From contig JACGXE010000003.1 in NCBI GenBank assembly GCA_014138095.1, forward strand, positions 434,001 through 498,000: 64,000 bases of DNA, written 5' to 3'. Origin of the DNA: Ochrobactrum sp. RH2CCR150 (GTDB lineage Bacteria; Pseudomonadota; Alphaproteobacteria; Rhizobiales; Rhizobiaceae). Below are positions 26,206-36,405 of this stretch, one piece after another. Below the pieces are notes generated by a model. The model ran no database searches. It saw only the letters and a list, made by a program, of their open reading frames with translations, and was not told the origin of the DNA. Both the position numbers and the translations under genes were made by a program. The stretch's first letter is position 1. The number at the start of each line of letters is the position of its first letter.

Positions 26206-27480
26206 ATGAGCAAAGTCAGCAACAGCGGCGGCGATTCCAAGAATACGCTTTATTGCTCGTTCTGCGGCAAAAGCCAGCATGAAGTGCGCAAGCTGATTGC
26301 AGGCCCGACCGTTTTCATCTGCGACGAATGCGTCGAACTCTGCATGGATATTATCCGCGAGGAAAACAAATCCTCGATGGTGAAGTCCCGCGAGGGCGTG
26401 CCTACGCCGCAGGAAATCATGGCCGTTCTTGACGACTACGTCATCGGCCAGAAGGATGCCAAGCGCGTTCTGTCGGTCGCGGTGCACAATCACTACAAGC
26501 GTCTCGCGCATCAGTCGAAGAGCAACGATATCGAACTGGCGAAGTCGAATATTCTTCTCGTCGGTCCGACCGGCTGCGGCAAGACCTATCTTGCCCAGAC
26601 GCTCGCTCGCATCATCGATGTGCCATTCACCATGGCCGACGCGACGACACTCACGGAAGCCGGTTATGTCGGTGAAGACGTTGAAAACATCATCCTGAAA
26701 CTGCTTCAGGCTGCTGATTACAACGTCGAGCGCGCGCAGCGCGGCATCGTCTATATCGACGAAGTGGACAAGATCAGCCGCAAGTCCGACAACCCGTCCA
26801 TCACGCGCGATGTATCGGGTGAAGGCGTGCAGCAGGCGCTTCTCAAGATCATGGAAGGTACTGTCGCATCGGTTCCTCCGCAGGGTGGTCGCAAGCATCC
26901 GCAGCAGGAGTTCCTGCAGGTGGATACGACGAACATCCTGTTCATCTGTGGCGGTGCTTTTGCCGGTCTCGACAAGATCATCTCCGCACGTGGCGAGAAG
27001 ACCTCCATCGGCTTCGGCGCAACGGTCCGCTCCGTTGACGAGCGTCGTATCGGTGCGGTGTTCCGCGAGCTGGAACCGGAAGATCTGCTGAAATTCGGTC
27101 TCATTCCGGAATTCGTTGGTCGTCTGCCAGTTATCGCAACGCTCGAAGACCTCGACGTTGATGCACTGGTTCAGATCCTGACCGAGCCGAAGAACGCGCT
27201 CGTGAAGCAGTATCAGCGCCTGTTCGATATGGAAAATGTCGAGCTGGTGTTCCACGACGACGCTCTGCGCGCCATTGCCAACAAGGCAGTTGAACGCAAG
27301 ACGGGTGCTCGTGGTCTGCGCTCGATCATGGAAAAGATCCTGCTCGACACGATGTTCGAATTGCCGACACTGGAAGGTGTTCGCGAAGTCGTGATCTCCG
27401 GTGATGTTGTGGATGGCAGTGCCCGTCCTCTGTACATCTATGCGGAACGCCAGGACGAGAAGGGCAACGTTTCGGCTTAA
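26206..27480 (+). CDS. clpX: ATP-dependent Clp protease ATPase subunit ClpX
   Basis: Hexameric AAA+ unfoldase that feeds ClpP; in alphaproteobacteria it also degrades CtrA. 424 aa, with the N-terminal zinc-binding domain (CSFCGK ... CDECVELC, four cysteines), Walker A GPTGCGKT around residue 121, Walker B VYIDEVDK, the pore loop GYVGE, sensor motifs, and the IGF-loop region IGFGATV that docks ClpP. AAAGGAAA precedes ATG. All key residues are intact. Confidence 0.98.
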   Translation: MSKVSNSGGDSKNTLYCSFCGKSQHEVRKLIAGPTVFICDECVELCMDIIREENKSSMVKSREGVPTPQEIMAVLDDYVIGQKDAKRVLSVAVHNHYKRLAHQSKSNDIELAKSNILLVGPTGCGKTYLAQTLARIIDVPFTMADATTLTEAGYVGEDVENIILKLLQAADYNVERAQRGIVYIDEVDKISRKSDNPSITRDVSGEGVQQALLKIMEGTVASVPPQGGRKHPQQEFLQVDTTNILFICGGAFAGLDKIISARGEKTSIGFGATVRSVDERRIGAVFRELEPEDLLKFGLIPEFVGRLPVIATLEDLDVDALVQILTEPKNALVKQYQRLFDMENVELVFHDDALRAIANKAVERKTGARGLRSIMEKILLDTMFELPTLEGVREVVISGDVVDGSARPLYIYAERQDEKGNVSA

Positions 27481-27498
27481 GAGATTGAAAATATCCTC

Positions 27499-27525
27499 AA
27501 AAGGCCGCGAAAGCGGCCTTTTTTG
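27499..27525 (+). terminator. Rho-independent terminator of clpX
   Basis: AAGGCCGC (27501-27508) and GCGGCCTT (27513-27520) with a GAAA tetraloop, then six T in a row counting the stem end. The following 260 bp to lon show no gene; the lon promoter should be there. Confidence 0.92.
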
Positions 27526-27785
27526 TTGCCAGTCTGACAATTCGCCTTAGTGTTATAGGCTTATTGCTCTTGTATCGGGGCATATCTAAAGCGGCATATT
27601 GTGCAAATTGCCGGGACGGCGCAGGATAGTTAACGATTCTATGAAAGCCGCCCCGATACTGGCTATTGAATTGCTGGGCTTGGCTCTCCAAGTATGAACC
27701 GAAGCACGCTGTGCGACCTGCCTCATGATGAAAGGGGGCGTCGGCGTGGCAGTCGGGTCGAAAGGCCTGAGAAAGGACTTGAGTT

Positions 27786-30224
27786 ATGACGGGTATTGAA
27801 GACAAGACCCCGATGGGTGGAGCAGAAGCGGGCGGTGCAGACGGGCTTTATGCCGTTCTTCCGTTGCGCGATATTGTGGTCTTCCCGCACATGATCGTTC
27901 CGCTTTTTGTCGGACGCGAAAAGTCTATTCGCGCTCTGGAAGAAGTGATGGGCGTCGACAAGCAGATATTGCTTGCGACCCAGAAGAACGCCGCCGATGA
28001 CGATCCGGCGCCAGACGCGATTTACGAAATTGGCACGATTGCCAATGTGCTTCAGCTTTTGAAGCTGCCGGACGGCACCGTAAAGGTACTGGTCGAGGGC
28101 ACAGCGCGCGCCAAGATTTCCAAGTTTACGGATCGCGAAGACTATCACGAAGCTTATGCTGCGGCTTTGCCGGAGCCCGAAGAAGATGCCGTCGAGATTG
28201 AGGCACTAGCCCGTTCGGTGGTTTCCGACTTCGAAAACTACGTCAAGCTGAACAAGAAGATTTCGCCGGAAGTGGTTGGCGCTGCCAGCCAGATCGACGA
28301 TTATTCCAAGCTTGCCGATACGGTTGCTTCGCATCTCGCGATCAAGATTCCTGAAAAGCAGGAAATGCTGTCCATTCTCTCGGTGCGTGAGCGTCTTGAG
28401 AAGGCTCTTTCCTTCATGGAAGCCGAAATTTCGGTTCTGCAGGTTGAGAAGCGCATCCGCTCGCGCGTCAAGCGCCAGATGGAGAAGACGCAGCGCGAAT
28501 ATTATCTCAATGAGCAGATGAAGGCGATTCAGAAGGAGCTTGGTGACGGCGAGGATGGTCGCGATGAAGCGGCTGAATTGGAAGAACGCATCAACAAGAC
28601 AAAGCTTTCCAAGGAAGCGCGTGAAAAGGCCCAGGCTGAGCTGAAGAAGCTCCGCACCATGAGCCCGATGTCTGCCGAAGCGACAGTTGTGCGCAACTAT
28701 CTCGACTGGTTGCTTTCCATTCCGTGGGGCAAGAAGTCGAAGGTCAAGCAGGACCTGAATTTTGCGGAAGAAGTGCTCAACAATGATCACTTCGGTCTCG
28801 ATAAGGTCAAGGAACGCATTGTCGAATATCTCGCGGTGCAAGCTCGTTCGACCAAGATCAAGGGCCCGATCATCTGCCTCGTTGGACCTCCCGGCGTCGG
28901 CAAGACCTCGCTTGCTCGCTCCATCGCCAAGGCAACTGGTCGTGAATATGTGCGTATGTCGCTTGGCGGCGTGCGCGACGAAGCTGAAATCCGCGGTCAC
29001 CGCCGCACCTATATCGGCTCGATGCCCGGCAAGGTCATCCAGTCGATGAAGAAAGCGAAGAAGTCCAATCCGCTCTTCCTGCTCGATGAAATCGACAAGA
29101 TGGGTCAGGATTTCCGCGGTGATCCGTCGTCGGCGATGCTTGAGGTGCTGGATCCGGAACAGAATGCAACCTTCATGGATCATTACCTTGAGGTTGAGTA
29201 CGACCTGTCCAACGTCATGTTCGTGACGACCGCTAATACGCTGAACATCCCCGGTCCGTTGCTGGATCGTATGGAGATCATCCGTATCGCCGGTTACACC
29301 GAGGATGAAAAGCTGGAAATCGCCAAGCGGCACCTGCTGCCGAAGGCCATCAAGGATCATGCATTGCAGCCGAAGGAGTTCTCGCTCACGGACGATGCAC
29401 TGCGCAATGTGATCCGCCTCTACACCCGGGAAGCCGGTGTGCGTAGCCTTGAGCGCGAGATGATGACTCTCGCCCGTAAGGCCGTCACCGAAATCCTGAA
29501 GACGAAGAAGAAGTCGGTGAAGATTACCGACAAGAATCTCTCCGACTATCTGGGTGTGGAGCGTTTCCGCTTTGGTCAGATCGACGGCGAAGATCAGGTC
29601 GGTGTTGTTACCGGCTTGGCATGGACGGAAGTTGGCGGCGAATTGCTGACTATCGAAGGTGTCATGATGCCCGGCAAGGGTCGCATGACCGTCACGGGTA
29701 ACCTGCGTGACGTGATGAAGGAATCGATTTCCGCTGCGGCATCCTATGTCCGCTCGCGGGCCGTTGATTTCGGCATCGAGCCTCCGCTGTTCGACAAGCG
29801 TGACATCCACGTCCATGTACCGGAAGGTGCGACGCCGAAGGACGGTCCGTCCGCCGGTATCGCCATGGTCACGACCATCGTTTCCGTGCTGACCGGCATT
29901 CCGGTTCGTAAGGATATCGCGATGACCGGTGAAGTGACGCTGCGCGGTCGGGTTCTGCCGATTGGCGGCCTGAAGGAAAAGCTTCTCGCGGCTCTGCGCG
30001 GTGGCATCAAGAAGGTTCTGATCCCGGAAGAAAACGCCAAGGATCTGGCGGAGATTCCGGACAATGTGAAGAATAATCTTGAGATCGTTCCGGTGTCTCG
30101 CGTTGGTGAAGTTCTGAAGCACGCACTCGTGCGTCAGCCCGAACCGATCGAGTGGACGGAGCCCGAAGCACCTGCAAATGTGGCCGCTGTTGACGATGAA
30201 GCAGGCGCTACAACAGCGCATTGA
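27786..30224 (+). CDS. lon: ATP-dependent protease La (Lon)
   Basis: Cytosolic AAA+ serine protease for damaged proteins and regulators such as CcrM in alphaproteobacteria. 812 aa: an N-terminal substrate-binding domain ([20 protein letters not shown]), a coiled-coil linker, an AAA+ domain with Walker [10 protein letters not shown] and Walker [10 protein letters not shown], and a C-terminal peptidase domain with the Ser/Lys dyad S689 (KDGPSAGIA) and K732 (GGLKEK). Length and motifs are typical. A hairpin terminator follows. Confidence 0.98.
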   Translation: MTGIEDKTPMGGAEAGGADGLYAVLPLRDIVVFPHMIVPLFVGREKSIRALEEVMGVDKQILLATQKNAADDDPAPDAIYEIGTIANVLQLLKLPDGTVKVLVEGTARAKISKFTDREDYHEAYAAALPEPEEDAVEIEALARSVVSDFENYVKLNKKISPEVVGAASQIDDYSKLADTVASHLAIKIPEKQEMLSILSVRERLEKALSFMEAEISVLQVEKRIRSRVKRQMEKTQREYYLNEQMKAIQKELGDGEDGRDEAAELEERINKTKLSKEAREKAQAELKKLRTMSPMSAEATVVRNYLDWLLSIPWGKKSKVKQDLNFAEEVLNNDHFGLDKVKERIVEYLAVQARSTKIKGPIICLVGPPGVGKTSLARSIAKATGREYVRMSLGGVRDEAEIRGHRRTYIGSMPGKVIQSMKKAKKSNPLFLLDEIDKMGQDFRGDPSSAMLEVLDPEQNATFMDHYLEVEYDLSNVMFVTTANTLNIPGPLLDRMEIIRIAGYTEDEKLEIAKRHLLPKAIKDHALQPKEFSLTDDALRNVIRLYTREAGVRSLEREMMTLARKAVTEILKTKKKSVKITDKNLSDYLGVERFRFGQIDGEDQVGVVTGLAWTEVGGELLTIEGVMMPGKGRMTVTGNLRDVMKESISAAASYVRSRAVDFGIEPPLFDKRDIHVHVPEGATPKDGPSAGIAMVTTIVSVLTGIPVRKDIAMTGEVTLRGRVLPIGGLKEKLLAALRGGIKKVLIPEENAKDLAEIPDNVKNNLEIVPVSRVGEVLKHALVRQPEPIEWTEPEAPANVAAVDDEAGATTAH

Positions 30225-30249
30225 CAGTCGATAAGACGACCAACAAACG

Positions 30250-30280
30250 AAATGCCGGGCCAAAAGCCCGGCATTTCTGT
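30250..30280 (+). terminator. Terminator of lon
   Basis: AAATGCCGGGC (30250-30260) pairs perfectly with GCCCGGCATTT (30266-30276) around loop CAAAA, followed by a short T-rich stretch. It separates lon from hupB, whose promoter must lie in the next 120 bp (a TTGACA is visible at about 30313, -10 unclear). Confidence 0.85.
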
Positions 30281-30402
30281 GTTTAACCCCAGAAAACCGG
30301 GCTTTTTTGCCATTGACAGGCTTGGTTTGGCGAGCGTTTCGAATAAACTCCGCCCAATCCGGTCACGTTATCCGTTCCGGTAGGTAAAGAAAGGAAATGC
30401 CA

Positions 30403-30678
30403 ATGAACAAGAACGAATTGGTTGCCGCAGTCGCGGAAAAGGGCGGTTTGACGAAGGCTGATGCCGGTACGGCTGTTGACGCTGTGCTCGCTGCTGTCAC
30501 CGGCGCACTGAAGGCTGGTGAAGAAGTCCGCCTGCCAGGCTTCGGCGTTTTCTCCGTTTCGCACCGTGCAGCTTCGACCGGCCGCAATCCGTCGACCGGC
30601 AAGGAAGTTGCTATTCCGGCTCGCAACGTGCCGAAGTTCTCGGCCGGCAAGGGCCTGAAGGATGCCGTAAACGGCTAA
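30403..30678 (+). CDS. hupB: DNA-binding protein HU
   Basis: A 91-aa histone-like protein that bends and compacts DNA as a dimer. Start MNKNELVAAVAEK at 30403, where AAGGAA has proper spacing; an ATG 6 bp earlier touches the Shine-Dalgarno sequence and is unlikely. The HU signature GFGVFSVSHRAASTGRNPSTG and the C-terminal FSAGKGLKDAVNG are intact. lon-hupB is the usual order in proteobacteria. It is transcribed separately, between two terminators. Confidence 0.97.
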   Translation: MNKNELVAAVAEKGGLTKADAGTAVDAVLAAVTGALKAGEEVRLPGFGVFSVSHRAASTGRNPSTGKEVAIPARNVPKFSAGKGLKDAVNG

Positions 30679-30688
30679 TGCATGATCT

Positions 30689-30710
30689 CGGAAAGCCGAT
30701 AGGCTTTTCG
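30689..30710. other. Short hairpin after hupB
   Basis: CGGAAAGCC (30689-30697) and GGCTTTTCG (30702-30710) form a stem with one G-T pair and a 4-nt loop, flanked by GCATGATCT and AAGCATTTATG. It may be one end of a small intergenic repeat, but I saw no second copy in the window. Confidence 0.35.
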
Positions 30711-30773
30711 AAGCATTTATGTTTGAAGGCAAGATTTCGGTCGCTGCGGTATAACGCGAGCGGCTGTCGAGAA

Positions 30774-30798
30774 GGCCCGGTTCGTCCGGGCTTTTTTC
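30774..30798 (+). terminator. Terminator of hupB
   Basis: GCCCGG (30775-30780) / CCGGGC (30786-30791) around a 5-nt loop, followed by six T: a clean rho-independent terminator about 100 bp after hupB. Confidence 0.88.
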
Positions 30799-30925
30799 GT
30801 TTTTGCGGACAGGGTTGCTTGGTTGCCTTCGCATCCGTCGGGAATCCGAGATGTGCTACTATGAGTTGATGAGCGCTCGTTGTCACAGCGAACGCCTTAT
30901 TTGATATCCATCTGGAGCACCGCCC

Positions 30926-31567
30926 TTGCAGATCGATAAAAATGATGAAGCTATCTTATATGAAGAGTTTCAACGCACTCATGCTGGTGGCTTGATTACG
31001 CCTGCGTCGCAAGACGTTCCTAACGTTGACTTCTCCAGCGATGGCACAGCCCGTGAGTGTCGAATATGGGAAGGTTATCTTGATGCGAGCTGTCTGCTTC
31101 TTAAGACAGTCGTAGATGAATGGCCTCGCACGAACAATCTCATCTTTCCAGCTTTGTTTAATCTTCGTCACGCTATCGAGGTCGCTCTGAAGTGGCATAT
31201 TAAGTATGCCGGAGGCACCGTTCCCAAACGAGCTGGACATGACCTCCGCATCTTGATGGATACTTTTTGCAGTGTCGCTGCTGAATTAGACGATGAAGAC
31301 AGCTGTATCGCGCCTGAAAACTTCTTAAGATGTATTGGGGAGATAGCTTCTCTCGATCCCCGCGGCATAACATTTCGCTATTCGTCCGAGCATGACGGCT
31401 CACCAATCAGGATAACGTCTGAGGTTTGGGATATCCGTGCGTTGTATTTTGCGGTCTCGGATTTCGGCGTCGTTTTGGATGATCTTTCAAATAGGATCGA
31501 GCGTAGTTGGCTTAAATCTGATCGGAAAGACCGAAATTTGGAAACTTCCGTGTCAGAGGATTTATGA
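30926..31567 (+). CDS. Orphan hypothetical protein, helical, HEPN-like segment
   Basis: A 213-aa protein starting at TTG 30926 with GGAG 8 nt upstream. No signal peptide or membrane helix. Residues 72-92 (IFPALFNLRHAIEVALKWH in part) look like the amphipathic helix typical of HEPN-like and related nucleotide- or RNA-associated orphan proteins, but the catalytic R-x4-6-H motif of HEPN ribonucleases is not present in the usual spacing. Acidic C terminus. It is flanked by a terminator on each side, has a lower GC feel than hupB and uvrA, and interrupts two housekeeping genes, so it is probably an accessory gene. Function unknown. Confidence 0.6.
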   Translation: MQIDKNDEAILYEEFQRTHAGGLITPASQDVPNVDFSSDGTARECRIWEGYLDASCLLLKTVVDEWPRTNNLIFPALFNLRHAIEVALKWHIKYAGGTVPKRAGHDLRILMDTFCSVAAELDDEDSCIAPENFLRCIGEIASLDPRGITFRYSSEHDGSPIRITSEVWDIRALYFAVSDFGVVLDDLSNRIERSWLKSDRKDRNLETSVSEDL

Positions 31568-31568
31568 A

Positions 31569-31597
31569 AAAAGCCGGGCGCTTGGACCCGGCTTTTT
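31569..31597. terminator. Bidirectional terminator between the orphan gene and uvrA
   Basis: AAGCCGGG (31571-31578) / CCCGGCTT (31587-31594) with an 8-nt loop, flanked by six A on the left and five T on the right. It can end both the plus-strand orphan and the convergent uvrA transcript. Confidence 0.88.
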
Positions 31598-31622
31598 ATT
31601 TATCACGTCTGTCGAGCCGCGC

Positions 31623-34547
31623 TTATTCCGCAGCCTCAGAACTCCGCTTGGGGCGTCGCTCCAGCAGTTCCTTGAGGAAATGGCCGGTATAAGAGCGCTT
31701 TTCCTTCACGATGTCTTCCGGGCGTCCTACAGCAACGATCTCACCGCCGCCGTCACCACCTTCTGGGCCGAGGTCGATCACCCAGTCGGCAGTCTTGATG
31801 ACTTCGAGATTGTGTTCGATCACCACAACGGTATTACCCTGTTCGACCAGCTCATGCAGCACTTCGAGTAGCTTCGCCACATCGTGGAAATGCAGGCCTG
31901 TGGTCGGCTCATCAAGGATATAGAGCGTGCGTCCGGTGGCGCGGCGCGACAATTCCTTGGCAAGTTTCACACGCTGCGCTTCACCGCCTGAAAGCGTCGT
32001 TGCCTGCTGCCCGACCTTGATGTAACCAAGGCCAACCTTGACCAGCGTTTCCAGCTTGTCGCGCACGGCGGGCACGGCGGAGAAGAATTCCGCGCCTTCT
32101 TCAACAGTCATATCCAGCACATCAGCGATGGACTTACCCTTGAACAGCACTTCCAGCGTTTCACGGTTGTAGCGTTTGCCGTGGCAGACGTCACAGGTCA
32201 CATACACGTCCGGCAGGAAGTGCATTTCGATCTTGATAACACCGTCGCCCTGACAGGCTTCACAACGTCCGCCCTTCACATTGAAGGAGAAGCGACCCGG
32301 CTGATAACCGCGCGCCTTGGCTTCGGGCAGGCCGGCGAACCAGTCGCGGATCGGCGTGAAAGCGCCGGTATAGGTCGCCGGATTGGAGCGCGGCGTGCGT
32401 CCAATCGGCGACTGGTCGATATCGATCACCTTGTCGAGGAACTCCAGTCCCTCAATGCGGTCGTGTTCCGCCGGATGCTCGCGTGAACCCATGATCCGGC
32501 GCGATGCAGCCTTGAACAGCGTTTCGATCAGGAAGGTGGACTTGCCGCCGCCTGAAACGCCCGTCACAGCCGTAAAAGTGCCAAGCGGAATATCTGCCGA
32601 TACATTTTTCAAATTGTTGCCACGTGCGCCGACAACACGAATACGCTTGGTCTTGGAAATCTTGCGACGTTCCGACGGAACAGCGACTTCCATAACGCCC
32701 GACAGATATTTGCCGGTCAGCGAATTGGTATTCGACATCACGTCTTTCGGCGTGCCCTGTGCAATCACCTTGCCGCCGTGGACACCGGCTGCCGGGCCGA
32801 TATCGACCACATAGTCGGCCGTCAGGATGGCGTCTTCATCATGCTCCACCACGATAACCGTATTGCCGAGATCGCGCAGATGGCGAAGCGTGTCCAGCAG
32901 GCGGGCATTGTCGCGCTGATGCAGGCCGATGGACGGCTCGTCCAGCACGTAGAGAACACCGGTCAGACCGGAGCCGATCTGAGAGGCGAGGCGGATACGC
33001 TGGCTTTCGCCACCGGAAAGCGTGCCGGAATTGCGCGCCAAAGTCAGATAATCGAGGCCGACATCATTGAGGAACTGCAGGCGCTCGCGGATTTCCTTGA
33101 GGATGCGCGCTGCAATTTCCCGTTGCTTATCATTAAAGCTGCCATCGACGTCGCGGAACCAGGCATCCGCCTTGCGGATGGACATTTCAGTGATTTCGCC
33201 GATGTGCTTCATGCCGATTTTCACGGCAAGCGCTTCCGGCTTCAGGCGATAACCATTGCAAGCCGGGCAGGGCGTCGAAGACATGAAGCGTTCAATCTCT
33301 TCACGCGACCAGGCGGAATCGGTTTCCTTCCAGCGACGTTCTAGGTTTGGAATGACGCCTTCGAAAGGTTTGGTGGTCTGATAAGAGCGCAGGCCGTCGT
33401 CATATTGGAAGGTAATCTCCTTGCCGTCCGTGCCATGAAGAATGGCGCGTTGCGCTTCCTTGGGCAGATCTGACCAGCGGGTGCCTATCTTGAAGCCATA
33501 GGCCTTGCCCAGCGCTTCCAGTGTCTGATTGTAATAAGGCGAGGACGACCGTGCCCATGGAGCAATCGCTCCGTCTTTCAGCGCAGCGCTTTCATCGGGA
33601 ACAATCAGGTTCGGATCGATGGCTTGCTGCGTACCAAGACCGTCGCAGGTCGGGCAGGCGCCGAATGGATTGTTGAACGAGAAAAGCCGCGGCTCGATTT
33701 CCGGAATGGTGAAGCCGGAAACAGGGCAGGCGAATTTTTCCGAGAACAGCACACGTTCGTGGGTCTCGTTGGCCGACTTGTTGGCCGCACCACCTTCCGC
33801 CGTTTCTTCCGGTGGAAGCGGCTTGTCTGCAAATTCTGCGATAGCCAGACCTTCGGCGAGTTTCAGACAGGTTTCGAGGCTGTCTGCAAGGCGCGAGGTG
33901 AGGTCAGGGCGCACGACGACGCGGTCTACCACCACATCGATATCGTGCTTGTATTTCTTGTCCAGTGCCGGAACATCGGCAATCTCATAGAACGTGCCGT
34001 CAACCTTGACGCGCTGAAAGCCCTTCTTGAGAAGCTCCGCCAGTTCCTTCTTGTACTCGCCCTTACGCCCGCGCACGATCGGCGCCAGAATGTACAGACG
34101 CGTGCCTTCTTCCAATGCAATGATGCGGTCCACCATCTGGCTGACGGTCTGGCTTTCGATGGGGAGGCCAGTCGCTGGCGAATAGGGCACGCCGACACGC
34201 GCGAAAAGAAGGCGCATATAGTCGTAGATTTCTGTGACCGTGCCGACCGTCGAGCGCGGATTGCGGCTGGTCGTTTTCTGTTCGATGGAAATGGCGGGCG
34301 ACAGACCGTCGATCTGGTCCACATCCGGCTTCTGCATCATTTCCAGAAACTGGCGCGCATAGGCCGAGAGGCTTTCCACGTAGCGGCGCTGGCCTTCCGC
34401 ATAAATAGTGTCGAAGGCAAGCGATGACTTGCCCGAACCGGAAAGGCCCGTCATGACGATCAGCTTGTCGCGTGGCAAATCCAGATCGACATTTTTAAGA
34501 TTGTGCTCGCGCGCGCCACGTATGGAAATGAATTTCTGATCGCTCAT
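31623..34547 (-). CDS. uvrA: Excinuclease ABC subunit A
   Basis: DNA damage-recognition ATPase of nucleotide excision repair. 974 aa from ATG 34547 (protein start [19 protein letters not shown]); an ATG 66 bp upstream adds non-conserved residues. Two ABC ATPase halves: Walker [10 protein letters not shown] near residue 33 and GVSGGGKST in the second half; ABC signatures [12 protein letters not shown] and [12 protein letters not shown]; zinc-finger cysteine pairs CPACNGY and CEACQGDG...CDVCHGKRY. Full length. A LexA box lies about 140 bp upstream inside its predicted promoter. Confidence 0.98.
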   Translation of the reverse strand: MSDQKFISIRGAREHNLKNVDLDLPRDKLIVMTGLSGSGKSSLAFDTIYAEGQRRYVESLSAYARQFLEMMQKPDVDQIDGLSPAISIEQKTTSRNPRSTVGTVTEIYDYMRLLFARVGVPYSPATGLPIESQTVSQMVDRIIALEEGTRLYILAPIVRGRKGEYKKELAELLKKGFQRVKVDGTFYEIADVPALDKKYKHDIDVVVDRVVVRPDLTSRLADSLETCLKLAEGLAIAEFADKPLPPEETAEGGAANKSANETHERVLFSEKFACPVSGFTIPEIEPRLFSFNNPFGACPTCDGLGTQQAIDPNLIVPDESAALKDGAIAPWARSSSPYYNQTLEALGKAYGFKIGTRWSDLPKEAQRAILHGTDGKEITFQYDDGLRSYQTTKPFEGVIPNLERRWKETDSAWSREEIERFMSSTPCPACNGYRLKPEALAVKIGMKHIGEITEMSIRKADAWFRDVDGSFNDKQREIAARILKEIRERLQFLNDVGLDYLTLARNSGTLSGGESQRIRLASQIGSGLTGVLYVLDEPSIGLHQRDNARLLDTLRHLRDLGNTVIVVEHDEDAILTADYVVDIGPAAGVHGGKVIAQGTPKDVMSNTNSLTGKYLSGVMEVAVPSERRKISKTKRIRVVGARGNNLKNVSADIPLGTFTAVTGVSGGGKSTFLIETLFKAASRRIMGSREHPAEHDRIEGLEFLDKVIDIDQSPIGRTPRSNPATYTGAFTPIRDWFAGLPEAKARGYQPGRFSFNVKGGRCEACQGDGVIKIEMHFLPDVYVTCDVCHGKRYNRETLEVLFKGKSIADVLDMTVEEGAEFFSAVPAVRDKLETLVKVGLGYIKVGQQATTLSGGEAQRVKLAKELSRRATGRTLYILDEPTTGLHFHDVAKLLEVLHELVEQGNTVVVIEHNLEVIKTADWVIDLGPEGGDGGGEIVAVGRPEDIVKEKRSYTGHFLKELLERRPKRSSEAAE

Positions 34548-34674
34548 TCCGCGTCCTGCCTGCTTCGTGATGCCATGGATAGACTGGCTTCGGCACTGAT
34601 GCTGCCGCGCCAATCCCGTAATATGGGGCGACGCCCTCCAAAGAAGAAGGGGTTAGGTCATCCTAATTTGCGCT

Positions 34675-34703
34675 CTTGTAGCACCGGAACAAATATCGAA
34701 CAA
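34675..34703 (-). promoter_or_regulatory. uvrA promoter with LexA (SOS) box
   Basis: On the minus strand GTTC-GATATTT-GTTC (34701 to 34687) matches the alphaproteobacterial LexA direct repeat GTTC-N7-GTTC exactly. It overlaps a plausible promoter: -35 TTGTTC (34703-34698), 17-bp spacer, -10 TACAAG (34680-34675). Bound LexA would block RNA polymerase. Confidence 0.85.
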
Positions 34704-35273
34704 CCAGCCTTCTGATAGGCGATACGAAATGTGAACGCAAGAGCGTTGACTGTCACTCCTGACAGGTGCACACTTTGGTTACTCGCTGCTAGCGGAGAGG
34801 TATTGCGGAGGGATGACGCAATATCGGCAAGAGGTTCGCAGGAAGCGGGAAAATCCGGTAGGGAGGTAAAGGAGCATGAGTCCACCTGACTACACTGCGT
34901 AGCTTTCACACAGATGAAAGCACAGTCGATCTTGGTCGCGGATGCATTTTTTCGCAAGGAACCATGCATCGTTGATAAGAAGTTCGATTGCCGACAATTT
35001 ATATATGCGCGGAAAACGAATGGCCGCGCGCCTTCGAATTCCGAAAGATTTTGTCGACGAATTAATGCCGACATATGAGCTTTGCTCAAACCCCAAGCCC
35101 CGCGCGCCAAAGAAACAGTGAGCGGCGGGGCTTTTCCTTGTGGAATGATGGTTGAGAGTTGCGCGGATGTGGCGGGAGCCAGCGAGTGGCTTTGTAGCTC
35201 AGAAATCCACGCAAATTCATCCATGCAGTTCTCTGAAAATTGGGAGAGGCGCAGTTTTTGATGATGCAAAAGC

Positions 35274-35302
35274 TTGCATTTTGAACAAAACAAGAACATA
35301 AA
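35274..35302 (+). promoter_or_regulatory. ssb promoter with LexA (SOS) box
   Basis: GAAC-AAAACAA-GAAC (35283-35297) is the reverse complement of GTTC-N7-GTTC. It sits in the 17-bp spacer between -35 TTGCAT (35274-35279) and -10 CATAAA (35297-35302). The start codon of ssb is about 185 bp downstream. Confidence 0.82.
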
Positions 35303-35485
35303 CTCTGTGGACATTGGCATTTCGCTGTACTGGAATTGAGCGCTCCACGCGTCAGTCCTGTAAGGTAAATGAATGAGTTTCAGGTGATGGCGCAATTCAT
35401 GCGCCTGATCCTTCTTTTGGTAAGCGCTCTTGTCGGGGTTAAGAATATCCGAAGAGACGCGAATGAGACCCGGAGTGGATTTTCG

Positions 35486-36010
35486 ATGGCTGGTAGCGTC
35501 AATAAGGTCATTCTGGTCGGCAATCTCGGTGCCGATCCGGAAATTCGTCGTCTGAACTCAGGCGATGTGGTTGCCAATCTGCGTATTGCGACATCGGAAA
35601 GCTGGCGTGATCGTCAGTCCGGCGAGCGCAAGGACCGCACCGAATGGCACAGCGTTGTCATTTTCAACGAGAACCTTGCCAAGGTCGCAGAACAATATCT
35701 GAAGAAGGGCGCCAAGGTTTATATCGAAGGTGCGCTCCAGACCCGTAAGTGGCAGGATCAGAACGGCAACGACCGTTATTCGACGGAAGTTGTGCTGCAG
35801 AAGTTCCGCGGTGAGCTTCAGATGCTCGACAGCCGTGGCGAGGGCGGCGATCAGGGCCGTTCGTTTGACCGTGGCAGCGGCGGCGGACGCAACCAGATGT
35901 CGGATTATTCCGGTGGCGGCGGTGATTTCGGTTCGTCCGGCCCGTCTTCTTCGGGCGGCGGCGGTGGCGGCGGTTTTTCCCGCGATCTCGACGACGAAAT
36001 TCCGTTCTGA
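35486..36010 (+). CDS. ssb: Single-stranded DNA-binding protein
   Basis: Binds ssDNA as a tetramer and recruits repair and replication proteins through its acidic tip. 174 aa from ATG 35486 ([15 protein letters not shown]), with GGAG about 10 nt upstream; the frame is open for 39 codons further up but those are not conserved. OB fold over residues 1-112 with EWHSVVIF and RKWQDQNG, then a Gly/Ser/Arg-rich linker, then the canonical C-terminal tip DDEIPF. SOS-controlled by the box upstream. Confidence 0.97.
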   Translation: MAGSVNKVILVGNLGADPEIRRLNSGDVVANLRIATSESWRDRQSGERKDRTEWHSVVIFNENLAKVAEQYLKKGAKVYIEGALQTRKWQDQNGNDRYSTEVVLQKFRGELQMLDSRGEGGDQGRSFDRGSGGGRNQMSDYSGGGGDFGSSGPSSSGGGGGGGFSRDLDDEIPF

Positions 36011-36084
36011 TGATCCGTTGGCTTGCCCGTGAGAAATATATTAGTGCGGCATTTTCATTGAGATTGAATAGCTGATGCAATTGG

Positions 36085-36124
36085 TTTCGGCCTCCAGATC
36101 ACACATGTGAACTGGAGGCCGAAA
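36085..36124 (+). terminator. 40-bp near-perfect inverted repeat after ssb
   Basis: TTTCGGCCTCCAG (36085-36097) pairs with CTGGAGGCCGAAA (36112-36124), and TCACA (36099-36103) with TGTGA (36106-36110) inside it. Only an A/A mismatch and the central CA are unpaired. It lies 74 bp after ssb at the left edge of the AT-rich insert. The strong stem could end ssb transcripts, although no U-tract follows (TATATAG). Confidence 0.6.
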
Positions 36125-36405
36125 TATATAGTAAGTTTGGGTGTGTAAAATAGCGTTGCCGTACTCAGTCACCATCTACAGAATATAATGACATGGGTAT
36201 TTTTCGACTGTTTTCGTGCGTGCACCTAGGATTCGCTGGCCTTTAATTACCCCAAAACTAAGAGGGCAACAAAAAGCGACCTCTAATTTTGGATTGATTG
36301 CAAAAAAATATAATATTACATTAATAAGAATTTAAGTTTACTAATAAAGTATTGTAAGCTAATTTTATAGAATTTATAATAGAAGTATTAAGGTGTAAAT
36401 TGTCC
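36125..36405. other. AT-rich leader of the foreign-looking gene
   Basis: About 280 bp, very AT-rich (runs of A and T, TTAATAAGAATTTAAG-type sequence), unlike the GC-rich backbone. It has many possible -10 elements and no coding frame. AAGGTG at 36390-36395 is the ribosome binding site of the next gene. Confidence 0.5.

Larger units (their letters stand above)
34548..35485. other. Long uvrA-ssb intergenic region
   Basis: About 940 bp between the divergent SOS genes, unusually long. Two LexA boxes and two promoters lie at its sides. The central 550 bp has open frames, but none has a convincing ribosome site, composition or domain; the longest (34658-35395, minus) covers both LexA boxes and is Ser/His/Cys-rich without a family look. 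An undetected small RNA is possible, but I see no terminator to support one. Confidence 0.5.

Noticed and set aside
26062-27540. Long frame antisense to clpX
   Set aside because: Composition is that of a reverse-strand shadow and clpX is certain on the plus strand.
28206-30263. Long frame antisense to lon
   Set aside because: Shadow of a highly biased GC-rich gene; no ribosome site or family similarity.
34658-35395. 245-codon minus-strand frame in the uvrA-ssb gap
   Set aside because: It spans both LexA boxes and both promoters, is Ser/His/Cys-rich with no recognisable domain, and lacks a convincing ribosome site.
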